From: Clostridiales bacterium
GTDB taxonomy: Bacteria; Bacillota; Clostridia; Oscillospirales; Oscillospiraceae
Length of the DNA: 38,870 nt
Direction: 5' to 3'
Assembly (NCBI GenBank): GCA_012520295.1
Contig: JAAYOP010000031.1
Coordinates: 1 to 38,870, forward strand
Below, in pieces: positions 1 through 8,543 of this stretch (within the stretch, counting starts at the first letter, position 1; the number at the start of each line of letters is the position of its first letter). The notes under the pieces were generated by a model. That model had not been told where the DNA came from, did not search any database, and was given only the letters and a program-made list of their open reading frames with translations. A program made the position numbers and the translations under genes.

Positions 1-602
1 AGTTTGTCCTGAAAGCAACGCACGGAAGCGGCTGGAATCTCATATGCCGAGACAAATCGAAGTTAAACTGGAAAGCGTGGAAGCGAGTTTTTAATAACCG
101 CTTGAAACACGACATTTATGTTTACGGCCGCGAATGGAATTATAAAAACTTAAAGCCTAGGATTATTGTTGAAAAGTACATGGAAGATGATTCGGGGGAA
201 CTGCGCGACTATAAAATATTCTGCATGAATGGGACTGCCCGGTTTATGTTAATTGAAGAAGGGCGGTTTTCAAACCATCATCGGGCATATATAGACAGAA
301 CCGGTGACAATATGGGTATTCGTGACAGCAAACCTTTTCTGAAAGAATATTTTTTCGGGGAAGTACAAGGAAAGATGTTTGAGCTGGCAGATGAATTATG
401 CAAGCCTTTTCCGCATGTTAGAATTGATTTCTATTTATGTAATGATAATATTTATTTTGGAGAGTTTACTTTTTTTAATGACAGTGGATTTGCAAAATAT
501 GAACCTGATTCTGCCGATGATTTGATTGGAGGCATGCTTATGCTTCCCGAACCAAATTATAACTTGGATTTGTTAAATAACATATTGCCACGAAAGTGTT
601 GA
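1..602 (+). CDS. TupA-like ATP-grasp protein, 5' end outside window
   Basis: The reading frame is open from the window edge (first full codon at base 3) to the TGA ending at 602, so only the C-terminal part (about 199 codons) is seen. It begins with FVLKATHGSGWN, the glycine-rich ATP-binding loop of TupA-like ATP-grasp proteins, followed by KPRIIVEKYMED, DYKIFCMNG and FGEFTFFNDSGF, which match the metal/ATP-binding end of that family. Family members are cytoplasmic ligase-like enzymes found in teichuronopeptide and capsule loci, where they are thought to join an amino acid or similar group to a sugar polymer; the substrate here is unknown. Glycosyltransferase genes follow 43 bp downstream, which supports a role in surface polymer decoration. 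The family call is firm and the chemistry is inferred. Confidence 0.85.
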   Translation, partial: FVLKATHGSGWNLICRDKSKLNWKAWKRVFNNRLKHDIYVYGREWNYKNLKPRIIVEKYMEDDSGELRDYKIFCMNGTARFMLIEEGRFSNHHRAYIDRTGDNMGIRDSKPFLKEYFFGEVQGKMFELADELCKPFPHVRIDFYLCNDNIYFGEFTFFNDSGFAKYEPDSADDLIGGMLMLPEPNYNLDLLNNILPRKC

Positions 603-645
603 TCAAGAAACTGTAAACCTACAGTTAAATAATGAGGGTTAAATT

Positions 646-1794
646 ATGGAGCCAATCAGAGTATTGCACGTTATCGGCACTATGAACCGTGGCGGTGCCG
701 AAACGCTGCTTATGGAGATTTATCGCCATATTGACCGCACAAAAATCCAATTCGAGTTTCTTGTTATCAGTTATGATGATGGGTGCGGAGTATTTGATGA
801 GGAGATTGAGGTGCTGGGGGGCAAGCTGAATTATTTTCGCACCAGGTTTTATAAAAATCCGTTTAAATACTATAGGGAACTGAATGAATTTTTTAAAAAC
901 AACAACTATTATGCAGCAGTTCATGGCCATTTATATAAAATGTCAGGTTTTGCAATCCGGGCTGCAAAGAAAAACGGCATATCGGTGGCAATAGCCCATT
1001 CACATATTGCTTTTCCGCATACTAGTTTTCTTCGAAAGTTCTCTGATTTGATGGGGTTATCTCAGATAAGAAGGTACACAGATTTTTATTTTGGCTGTTC
1101 CGAAGAGGCTTTAATATTGCTTGCAGGAAAAAAGCAAACACGACAACCGCAGTATATTTTGAATAACGCAATCGATTGTCCAAAGTTTAAATTTGACGAA
1201 GATAAAAGGCAAAAGATTCGAACGGAGCTGGGGATAACAGACAATACGCTGCTAATTGGTTGTGTTGCAAGATTTACATATCAGAAAAATCACGAATTAT
1301 TAATTAAAATATTTGATGGGGTCAACAAAATCAATAAAGACTGTATGCTGGTTATGGCCGGAACCGGCGGCAGGGTCCGGCTTATTGAAGATATGATAAA
1401 GGAAAGGCATTTGGAGTCGAAAGCCATCCTTCTAGGGATCAGGGAAGACATACCGGATATTATGAGCGCCTGCGACGTGTTTTTATTGCCGTCCCGTTAT
1501 GAAGGATTGGGCATAGTTTATATAGAAGCCCAGGCTAACGGACTGCCCTGCGTTATGACCAGAGATTTGGTTCCGGCGGAGGCCGATGTGGGCGCAGGTC
1601 TTGTTACGCGCGTGGGGCTGGACGAATCTCCGGAGGTGTGGGCAAAGGCGGTTATTGCAGCCTGGGAAAAGGGGAGGCTGTCTCCCGATATAGCCCAAAA
1701 AGCGGTGGTCGATGCCGGATATGATATCAACAAGGTTGCGGAATGGCTGCAGGAGTTTTATCTAACTCAACATAGGATTGCGGAGAAAACATGA
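646..1794 (+). CDS. GT4-family glycosyltransferase (EpsF-like)
   Basis: A 382-residue GT-B retaining glycosyltransferase that should move a sugar from a nucleotide donor to a lipid-linked glycan in the cytoplasm. The N-terminal Rossmann half opens with RVLHVIGTMNRGGAE, the acceptor-side GGAE loop of GT4 enzymes. The C-terminal half holds ARFTYQKNHELLI and, near residue 285, PSRYEGLGIVYIEAQ, containing the E-x7-E donor-binding motif. Length is normal for the family. The ATG is preceded by GAGGG eight bases upstream. Its stop overlaps the next gene's ATG (ATGA), which implies translational coupling inside the polysaccharide operon. EpsF-type annotation is the closest fit; donor and acceptor cannot be read from sequence. 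Confidence 0.92.
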   Translation: MEPIRVLHVIGTMNRGGAETLLMEIYRHIDRTKIQFEFLVISYDDGCGVFDEEIEVLGGKLNYFRTRFYKNPFKYYRELNEFFKNNNYYAAVHGHLYKMSGFAIRAAKKNGISVAIAHSHIAFPHTSFLRKFSDLMGLSQIRRYTDFYFGCSEEALILLAGKKQTRQPQYILNNAIDCPKFKFDEDKRQKIRTELGITDNTLLIGCVARFTYQKNHELLIKIFDGVNKINKDCMLVMAGTGGRVRLIEDMIKERHLESKAILLGIREDIPDIMSACDVFLLPSRYEGLGIVYIEAQANGLPCVMTRDLVPAEADVGAGLVTRVGLDESPEVWAKAVIAAWEKGRLSPDIAQKAVVDAGYDINKVAEWLQEFYLTQHRIAEKT

Positions 1795-2984
1795 AGAAGA
1801 GGATTTTGGTTATCGGTCCCGGTATGCAGGTAGGCGGTGTGGAGCGAAGCCTGTTGGGATTGCTGAACGCCATTGACCCCGAGATTGCGGATATAGATTT
1901 ATTCTTATTCGAGCATCAGGGCGAATTTATGAAATACCTGCCCGAACATATCAATCTACTACCGGAGGACAGGCTTTTAGCGCTGTCGAAATGGCCGATT
2001 GTGAAGCTGTTTTTAAGAGGGCATTTTTTTACCGGCGCTATGAGACTGGCCGCAAAAACATTTTCAACGGTTGCATCAAAGATAACCGACATACCGAATG
2101 TGAATACGCATCGCTGCAATAAATGGCTGATGCCGTTTATAAAAAAGCAACAGAAAAAATATGACCTGGCGCTTGGATTTTTCGGGCCGCATTTTTATCT
2201 TATTGAAAAAGTCAGTGCTTTAAAAAAATACGGCTGGGTGCATACGGATTACAGCTCACCTTATGCCGGAGTAAATAAGAGCTTTGAAGAGCCAATGTGG
2301 TCAAAATTGGACAGGATTATATGTGTCAGTGACGCTTGCCGGTTCGCTTTCATAGGCGTATTTCCCGACCTGGCGGATAAGGTTGCCGTGATAGAAAACA
2401 TACTTGATCCCGCCCTGGTCCGCCGGCAGGCTGAGGAGCTTTCCGTATCTGATGAGATGCCTGACGACGGCAGCATGAGAATTTTGTCCATTGGACGGTT
2501 TTGTAAAGCAAAGGCATTTGATGAGGCGGTCCCGGCATGCCGGAAGCTTATTGACGAAGGCTATAATATCAGGTGGTATATTATCGGATATGGTCCCGAT
2601 GAGAGCCTGATACGAAGCCTTATCCGGACATATGAGCTGCAAGAAAGATTTATAATCCTTGGCAAAAAAACAAATCCATATCCGTATATACAAGCCTGTG
2701 ATTTATACGCGCAGCCATCCCGTTATGAGGGAAAGGCAGTTGCCGTCAGAGAGGCTCAAATTCTGGGAAAGCCCGTTTTGATTACCGATTTTGAAACCTC
2801 TAATAGCCAGTTGGATAACGGTGTTGATGGGCATATTTGCCCCATGGGAGTCGAGGGAATTGTAAAGGGAATAAAGCATATGCTTGACAACCCTGATTTA
2901 ATGAGACGAATTGCCGAAAACGCATCAAAACGTGATTATGGAAATGTAGAAGAAGCAGCAAAACTGCTGAACTTGACGGAGTGA
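1791..2984 (+). CDS. GT4-family glycosyltransferase
   Basis: A second GT-B enzyme of 397 residues, distinct in sequence from the upstream one. The N-terminal loop is VGGVERSLLGLL near residues 13-24. The C-terminal half has SIGRFCKAKAFDEA and, around residues 305-317, PSRYEGKAVAVREAQ with the E-x7-E pair expected for nucleotide-sugar binding. It starts at ATG 1791 overlapping the previous stop, with GGAG five bases upstream. It is expected to act on the cytoplasmic face of the membrane, adding one sugar to the repeat unit. Sugar specificity is unknown. Confidence 0.91.
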   Translation: MKKRILVIGPGMQVGGVERSLLGLLNAIDPEIADIDLFLFEHQGEFMKYLPEHINLLPEDRLLALSKWPIVKLFLRGHFFTGAMRLAAKTFSTVASKITDIPNVNTHRCNKWLMPFIKKQQKKYDLALGFFGPHFYLIEKVSALKKYGWVHTDYSSPYAGVNKSFEEPMWSKLDRIICVSDACRFAFIGVFPDLADKVAVIENILDPALVRRQAEELSVSDEMPDDGSMRILSIGRFCKAKAFDEAVPACRKLIDEGYNIRWYIIGYGPDESLIRSLIRTYELQERFIILGKKTNPYPYIQACDLYAQPSRYEGKAVAVREAQILGKPVLITDFETSNSQLDNGVDGHICPMGVEGIVKGIKHMLDNPDLMRRIAENASKRDYGNVEEAAKLLNLTE

Positions 2985-2989
2985 AGAAC

Positions 2990-4009
2990 GTGCCTGAAAA
3001 CGCCCCCCTTGTCAGTATAATTGTCCCTGTATATAAAACCGAGAAATATCTGGCTGAATGTATTGAAAGTCTGCGAAACCAGACGCTCAAAGATATAGAA
3101 ATAATATTGGTCGACGACGGCTCACCGGACAGGTGCCCGGAAATTTGCGACGAGTATGCAAGGCTGGATCCCAGAATCAGGGTTATTCACCGGCCTAACG
3201 GTGGGCAATCGAAGGCTCGTAATGCGGGATTGGATAACGCGATTGGGAAATATATTGGTTTCATCGATTCCGATGATTATGTTCTCCCGCAGATGTTTGA
3301 ACGGATGTATGAGGTAATCGAAGCGGAGATGGTGGATTTTGTCCTCTCCGACTATATAAGGGTTGAAGGTGACAAGAAGACCTTAAGGACAACGCATTTG
3401 AGCGGAGGCAGGTATTCTAAAGAGAGAATAAAAAGGGAAGTATATCCCCATCTTATTATGGAAGAGAGCATCGATTTTGGGCCGATATTATCCGTATGTA
3501 ACTGTTTATACAGTCATAAATTCCTTCAAAAAAACAGGATAAGGTTTGCCGATGATGTGTTGAGAAGCGAAGACTGTTTGTTTAGTTCAACCGTCGTATA
3601 TTTGGCCGATAGCTTTTATTACATGAAGAATGAGGCTTATTATTGTTATAGATATAATCCTTTATCGTTGTCTAAAACATATAAACCGGAAGCATGGGAT
3701 TCGGCGTGTATAATGAATACTTATCTCCGTGAAGTATTCAGCGGTGCTTCGGATTACGATTTTTCAAGACAGTTGGATTTACATTTTTTATACTTTGCCC
3801 TGTCGGCAATGGAACAGCTTAAGCTTTCGGACCTTTCATTCAGAGAAAAGTGGATGGAGCGAAGAAAAATACTGAACTCGGTTGAATTGAATAGAGCATT
3901 GCATAAATTTAGAATACCGGCTGATATTTCATGGAAACTGAAAATCATTATTATACTGATAAAACTACGCGCAGCGTTTCTGCTGAGCCTGATAGGAGAG
4001 AGGAAGTGA
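2990..4009 (+). CDS. GT2-family glycosyltransferase
   Basis: A GT-A fold inverting glycosyltransferase of about 339 residues. The canonical N-terminal blocks are all present: VSIIVPVYKTEKYL, IEIILVDDGSPD and FIDSDDYV, the last carrying the metal-binding DxD. I place the start at GTG 2990 because GGAG lies eight bases upstream; a GTG at 2981 overlaps the previous stop but has no ribosome binding site. The C-terminal part (residues about 220-335) is helical and poorly conserved, as is usual for acceptor domains. It is part of the same operon and should add a sugar to the glycan repeat; donor unknown. Confidence 0.92.
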   Translation: MPENAPLVSIIVPVYKTEKYLAECIESLRNQTLKDIEIILVDDGSPDRCPEICDEYARLDPRIRVIHRPNGGQSKARNAGLDNAIGKYIGFIDSDDYVLPQMFERMYEVIEAEMVDFVLSDYIRVEGDKKTLRTTHLSGGRYSKERIKREVYPHLIMEESIDFGPILSVCNCLYSHKFLQKNRIRFADDVLRSEDCLFSSTVVYLADSFYYMKNEAYYCYRYNPLSLSKTYKPEAWDSACIMNTYLREVFSGASDYDFSRQLDLHFLYFALSAMEQLKLSDLSFREKWMERRKILNSVELNRALHKFRIPADISWKLKIIIILIKLRAAFLLSLIGERK

Positions 4010-4950
4010 GAAAACCCAGACTTTCAATCCATACAGCTACATATAATCGAGGATATATAATCGAGCAGGCATATCGCTCCTTGCAGGCACAGACATGTCA
4101 TGATTTTGAATGGGTGGTTACCGACGACGGATCTACGGACAACACACCGGAGCTTTTTGAAAAATGGTGCCGGGAAGAAACAAGGTTTCCGATTATTTAC
4201 AACTGGAAGGAACGCGGCGGCATCCCACGAGCTCTAAATTTTGGGCTTAGTAAAGTCAACGGAGATTATTTTTTCATGCTGGATTCAGATGATTATCTCT
4301 ATCCAGACGCCGTGGAAAAAATATATAAATGGATAGCTGAGATTGACGACAAACCGAATTTTGTTGGCGTTGGTTTTGTTATAAACACTCAGGACGGCGT
4401 ACCGATTAAGGGTGTGCCGCCGATTGTGAACGAAGAGGGTTATGTGGACTGCACAAATCTTGAAAGGTGGAAGTACAATCTTGATGCTGACATGCGCGAA
4501 GCATACAAGGTCGAAATTTTGAAAAGGTACCCGTTTCAGGTGTGGGAAACTGAAGTATTCGCACCTGAACAACTCTGTATGGATGCAATGGCGCTGGACG
4601 GATATAAACTGCGTTGGACTAAAGAAGCCATATATGTTTGCAAGTATCTTCCCGATGGAATGACTCGTGGACACTGGGATCTCCTCCGCAAAAATCCTAT
4701 GGGATACGCCATGCTGTCAAACCAGGCCCTTTTATACAGAAAAGGGTTGGAACGATTTAAAGCCGCGGCTCAGCATATAGCGCTTTCTATTGTGGGTAAA
4801 AGCCCGGGTTATATCTTAAAGTCCAACTGCAAGTGGTTGACGATGCTGGCGCTTCCCTATGGGATTGCCCTTTCGTTCCGGCGCAGGAACCAGTTTAAGT
4901 GGGATGATCCTATAAAGAGGATTAATTATAGTACATCTAAGGAAGGTTAA
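4006..4950 (+). CDS. GT2-family glycosyltransferase
   Basis: A second GT-A enzyme, 314 residues from the chosen GTG start at 4006. That start overlaps the previous gene's TGA and has GGAGAGAGG directly upstream; the longer frame opening at 3931 would overlap the previous gene by about 80 bp and its first 25 residues look non-coding. GT2 blocks are visible: LSIHTATYNRGYII, WVVTDDGSTDNT and FMLDSDDYLYPDAV with the DxD. The middle contains WKERGGIPRALNFGLSKV, typical of GT2 enzymes of capsule clusters. It follows the previous gene by overlap and precedes the pyruvyl transferase by one base. Confidence 0.9.
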   Translation: MRKPRLSIHTATYNRGYIIEQAYRSLQAQTCHDFEWVVTDDGSTDNTPELFEKWCREETRFPIIYNWKERGGIPRALNFGLSKVNGDYFFMLDSDDYLYPDAVEKIYKWIAEIDDKPNFVGVGFVINTQDGVPIKGVPPIVNEEGYVDCTNLERWKYNLDADMREAYKVEILKRYPFQVWETEVFAPEQLCMDAMALDGYKLRWTKEAIYVCKYLPDGMTRGHWDLLRKNPMGYAMLSNQALLYRKGLERFKAAAQHIALSIVGKSPGYILKSNCKWLTMLALPYGIALSFRRRNQFKWDDPIKRINYSTSKEG

Positions 4951-4951
4951 T

Positions 4952-6055
4952 ATGGAAATAGGCATTTTAACCTGGCATAAAGTAAATAACTACGGGACCT
5001 TTTGGCTGTGCTACGCAATGCAGCAGTACATAAAGTCTCTTGGACACGAACCAGTACTGCTGGATTATAAGCGTGAGATGTATATTGAAAGCGGCAATGA
5101 AGATACGTCGGTTAAAAAAGTAAACGATAGTATCATATACCGCTTGCGAAATATGACTCCAAATCGTATAAAAAACCGCCGTACTTATGCGGAAAAGCTG
5201 AAAAACTTTATTGAGTTTCGAGAAAAATACTTTAATATAGGAAAACTCTGCACTGAAGCCGATGACTGCGACGCCGTAATCATAGGAAGCGACCAGATTT
5301 TTGATTGCAAATATGAATTTAATCCTTATCAGTACGGCATAGGCATACCCTGTTCCAATATATCGGCGTATGCGCCCAGTTTCGGTGAGGTAACACCGGA
5401 ATTGATGGCAAATGAAGTTCACAGGGAAGAAATAGCGGCGGCATTAAAAAGATTTAACGTATTGACCGCAAGGGACGAGAACACCCGTGAGATTATTGCC
5501 CAGTTGATTGGCTTTAAACCTGAAATAGCGATAGACCCGGTGCTCATGTATGGTTTTGAGGAAGAGCGAAAGGTGTGGAACGATAGACTTGTTTCAAAGC
5601 CGTATATGGTTATATACACCTGGGGCGGCACGACAGTTACCACCGAATTTGCAAAACGGGCAAAGGCGGCAGCCAAGCTTAACGGGTTAAAAACGATATC
5701 CGTCGGGGAGCGCAGGCCGTGGTGTGATATCGACTACGCATCGGCGTCGCCTGTCGAGTTTTTTAAGTTGTTTTTGCATGCCGATATGGTGCTGACAAAT
5801 ATGTTTCATGGGACATGCTTTTCAATCCTGTTTAACAGGCCCTTCTTTTCAATTTCTATGCCGCACAACAAAAACAAGCTTGAGGATGTGCTCTTCAGGT
5901 TTGGATTGGAAAGCCAGCTTGTGACAGACATATCGCAAATCTCCAGTTTATCTGTGCCTCGTATTGATTTTGATAGCGTTAACAAAAGGGTATCTGAGGC
6001 TCGTATGCATTCAAGGAAATTATTTAACCAGATGTTTTCTACAATTAGAGGGTAA
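4952..6055 (+). CDS. Polysaccharide pyruvyl transferase family protein
   Basis: A 367-residue member of the WcaK/CsaB-like polysaccharide pyruvyl transferase family, which adds ketal-linked pyruvate from phosphoenolpyruvate to a sugar. Recognisable blocks are GILTWHKVNNYGTFW at the N-terminus, DAVIIGSDQIF in the middle, ISAYAPSFGE, AIDPVLMYG and, near the C-terminus, ADMVLTNMFHGTCFSILFNRPF, the family's His-Gly signature. AAGGAAGG sits just before the ATG, one base after the upstream stop. In this operon it would acidify the exported glycan; pyruvylated wall polymers often anchor SLH-domain proteins, but no such protein is seen here. Pyruvate transfer is inferred from family membership. Confidence 0.9.
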   Translation: MEIGILTWHKVNNYGTFWLCYAMQQYIKSLGHEPVLLDYKREMYIESGNEDTSVKKVNDSIIYRLRNMTPNRIKNRRTYAEKLKNFIEFREKYFNIGKLCTEADDCDAVIIGSDQIFDCKYEFNPYQYGIGIPCSNISAYAPSFGEVTPELMANEVHREEIAAALKRFNVLTARDENTREIIAQLIGFKPEIAIDPVLMYGFEEERKVWNDRLVSKPYMVIYTWGGTTVTTEFAKRAKAAAKLNGLKTISVGERRPWCDIDYASASPVEFFKLFLHADMVLTNMFHGTCFSILFNRPFFSISMPHNKNKLEDVLFRFGLESQLVTDISQISSLSVPRIDFDSVNKRVSEARMHSRKLFNQMFSTIRG

Positions 6056-6057
6056 AA

Positions 6058-7593
6058 ATGAATATTAATACCAAGCGAGGCATTAAGAACGTTACATTCG
6101 GCTTATTGCAGCAGCTAATCACAATTGCATTCGGATTGATTTTACCGCGCCTTTTTTTAATAAACTATGGTTCTGAAGTTAACGGTCTAATTTCCTCCAT
6201 TACCCAGATTTACGTTTATGTTGCTTTACTGGAGGCCGGTGTCGGGACTGCTTCGCTGCAGGCTCTTTATCGTACAATTGCAAAGAAAAACCTTAATGCT
6301 ACAAATGCTATTGTGTCCGCTACAAATCGATATTATAAGCGGACCGGCATATTGTATCTTGTAGCCGTATTGTTACTGGCTGTTATATATCCATTTGTAG
6401 TTAAAACTGAAATAGATAAATTAACTGTTGTCAGTGTCATTGTTTTAAATGGCTTGGTCGGTGTTGTCAATTACTTTTTTCAGGGGAAGTATAGAATACT
6501 CCTTCAGGCTGAAGGAAAGACATATCTGCTTTCAATTTTGTCGACTGTTATTTATATACTGACGAGCGCATCTAAAATTATTCTGATACAATTCGGCTTT
6601 AATATTATTGCTGTGCAGGCTGCTTATTTCTTATGTAATATGATACAAATGCTCTTTATAGAGCTTTATATCCGCAAGCATTATAAATGGATTGATCTGA
6701 AAGCTAAGCCTGATTACGATTCCATAGCCCAAAAAAATTCAGTTATGCTTCATAAAATAGCCGGGTTGGTTTTTAGTAATACCGATGTGTTAATTCTTAC
6801 ATTCCTTTGCGGTTTTAAAGAGGTAAGCGTATATGTTTTGTTTTTAAGCTTTTTTGATATGGTCAAATCTGTTTTGTTTAGTTTCATAGACGGGGTTAAA
6901 TTTAATTTAGGACAGGCTTTTCATATCGATAGAAAAAAGTATGTAAGAATGTTTGACGCGTTTGAGTCTTATTATATGACTTTATCCTTTGCTGCATATA
7001 CGGTGCTATATATTTTTATGCTGCCATTTATGCGGTTATATACAGAAGGGGTTAAGGATATTAATTATACAGATCCATATGTTTCAATGTTATTTACTGC
7101 TGTTTTTTTGCTTCAAGCCGGACGTGGTCCGTGCAGTCTTGTAATAGATCATGCGGAGCATTTTAGAAAAACTCAATGGAGATCAGTTACTGAAGCTGTA
7201 ATAAACCTGGTTGTATCGTTAGTCTGTGTTAATATCTGGGGTATATATGGTGTGCTGTTTGGGACAGTGGCTGCATTGCTTTATCGCACTAACGATATTA
7301 TTCTATATGTTAATAACAGAATATTAAACAGAAGTGCATTCAATTCATACAGAAGGTGGATTACAAATCTGATTCTTTTCTTCGCATTTGCGCTTATCGC
7401 ATCAAGGTTACCTTGGAAGCTTGATAGTTATTTATCGATAGTTTTATGGGGCGTGATTTCGGCTATTGTTGTTTTATCACTTGATTTTATAATAATATCT
7501 GTTGTCGAGCGAGATTCATTTAATTATGCGTTTTCCGTATTATCTCAAATTATAAAAGAAAGAAAGAATAAGACGCAAAAGCTATCGAAGTAA
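6058..7593 (+). CDS. Wzx-type polysaccharide flippase
   Basis: A 511-residue integral membrane protein of the MATE/MOP flippase superfamily with about 12-14 hydrophobic segments and short polar loops. It starts NTKRGIKNVTFGLLQQ, typical of Wzx-like oligosaccharide translocases that move undecaprenyl-linked repeat units across the membrane. The C-terminus is lysine-rich and cytoplasmic. It begins two bases after the pyruvyl transferase stop with GAGGG upstream, so it is co-transcribed. The gene is clearly richer in A/T than the esterase island further on, which is common for surface-polysaccharide genes gained by transfer. No Wzy-type polymerase is visible in the window; it may lie upstream. 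Confidence 0.92.
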   Translation: MNINTKRGIKNVTFGLLQQLITIAFGLILPRLFLINYGSEVNGLISSITQIYVYVALLEAGVGTASLQALYRTIAKKNLNATNAIVSATNRYYKRTGILYLVAVLLLAVIYPFVVKTEIDKLTVVSVIVLNGLVGVVNYFFQGKYRILLQAEGKTYLLSILSTVIYILTSASKIILIQFGFNIIAVQAAYFLCNMIQMLFIELYIRKHYKWIDLKAKPDYDSIAQKNSVMLHKIAGLVFSNTDVLILTFLCGFKEVSVYVLFLSFFDMVKSVLFSFIDGVKFNLGQAFHIDRKKYVRMFDAFESYYMTLSFAAYTVLYIFMLPFMRLYTEGVKDINYTDPYVSMLFTAVFLLQAGRGPCSLVIDHAEHFRKTQWRSVTEAVINLVVSLVCVNIWGIYGVLFGTVAALLYRTNDIILYVNNRILNRSAFNSYRRWITNLILFFAFALIASRLPWKLDSYLSIVLWGVISAIVVLSLDFIIISVVERDSFNYAFSVLSQIIKERKNKTQKLSK

Positions 7594-7637
7594 TAAATAT
7601 AAGTTACATGAAAAAGCTTGGTATCCGGGAGAATAAA

Positions 7638-8498
7638 ATGAGTTCAAAAACAGCGGAAAAAAAATACCGTATTCCAGTAGGAATATTAATCATACTGCTA
7701 ATACTGGCAGCCTTGCTTATTCTCACCGGCGTAGGCCTGTATGACGGCTTAAAGACAACCCGTTACAGCATATCCGATACCCGGATATCGGCTGATTTTG
7801 ACGGGTTTAAAATTGCGCATATTTCCGATTTGCACAGCTTGTGGTTTGGAGAAGGCCAGAGCGAAATTATCGAGGCGGTGGCGGCTGAGAAGCCGGATAT
7901 CATTGTACTGACGGGAGACATAGTCGACGCGTACAGGCCGGATTTTCAGAGCGTGGCCGCGCTGTTTGACGGGCTGAATGATTTGGCGCCGGTATATGCC
8001 GTCCAGGGAAACCATGAGGACCATACGAGGACCTATAAAGAAATGAACATACTGTACGAGGAATATGGGATAGTTTACCTGAATGATTCCGGGGTATCCA
8101 TATCAAGAAACGGCTCGGCAATCTATCTATACGGGCTCAGGGACAGGGAGACTGCTTCCGGTTTGGCCAGGGCGGCTGAGAAAGCGCCGGCCCTCGGCGG
8201 CGATACATACGGGATACTGCTCTATCACCGGAGCGACATGTTTGACCAGTTAAAAGACCTGGAGTACGGGCTGGTCTTATCCGGGCATATGCACGGAGGG
8301 CTGATACGCATACCTTTTTTTGGCGGGATAATAACACCAAAGGGGTATATAGATTTTGGCCAGAAATATGACGGTGGGAAGTACACCGTCAATGGCACCA
8401 CCCTAATTTCCAACAGAGGCCTTGCGCCAAAGCATAATATGCCGAGAATTTTCAACAGGCCGGAGGTAGTCTTTGTCACTCTGCACTGTGAGACCTGA
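7638..8498 (+). CDS. Membrane-anchored metallophosphoesterase (YkuE/YaeI-like)
   Basis: A calcineurin-like phosphoesterase of 286 residues. I start it at ATG 7638 because GGGAG lies seven bases upstream; the in-frame ATG 7608 has none. Residues about 13-36 form one hydrophobic segment, an N-terminal anchor with the catalytic domain probably outside the cell. The five metal-ligand blocks are complete: AHISDLH, LTGDIVD, QGNHEDH, LLYHRSD and SGHMHGG. Enzymes of this type hydrolyse phosphoesters, and YaeI was described as acting on a lipid A precursor in Gram-negatives; here the substrate may be a lipid-linked glycan intermediate, given its place behind the flippase. Fold and metal site are certain, substrate unknown. 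Confidence 0.92.
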   Translation: MSSKTAEKKYRIPVGILIILLILAALLILTGVGLYDGLKTTRYSISDTRISADFDGFKIAHISDLHSLWFGEGQSEIIEAVAAEKPDIIVLTGDIVDAYRPDFQSVAALFDGLNDLAPVYAVQGNHEDHTRTYKEMNILYEEYGIVYLNDSGVSISRNGSAIYLYGLRDRETASGLARAAEKAPALGGDTYGILLYHRSDMFDQLKDLEYGLVLSGHMHGGLIRIPFFGGIITPKGYIDFGQKYDGGKYTVNGTTLISNRGLAPKHNMPRIFNRPEVVFVTLHCET

Positions 8499-8543
8499 TG
8501 ATCAAGGCGCAAAAGCTGTGCAGGCTATGGGTTGGGAGGATAT

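Noticed and set aside
3931-4005. Longer N-terminus for the second GT2 enzyme
   Set aside because: It would overlap the preceding gene by about 80 bp; GTG 4006 has a good ribosome site and starts at the conserved domain.
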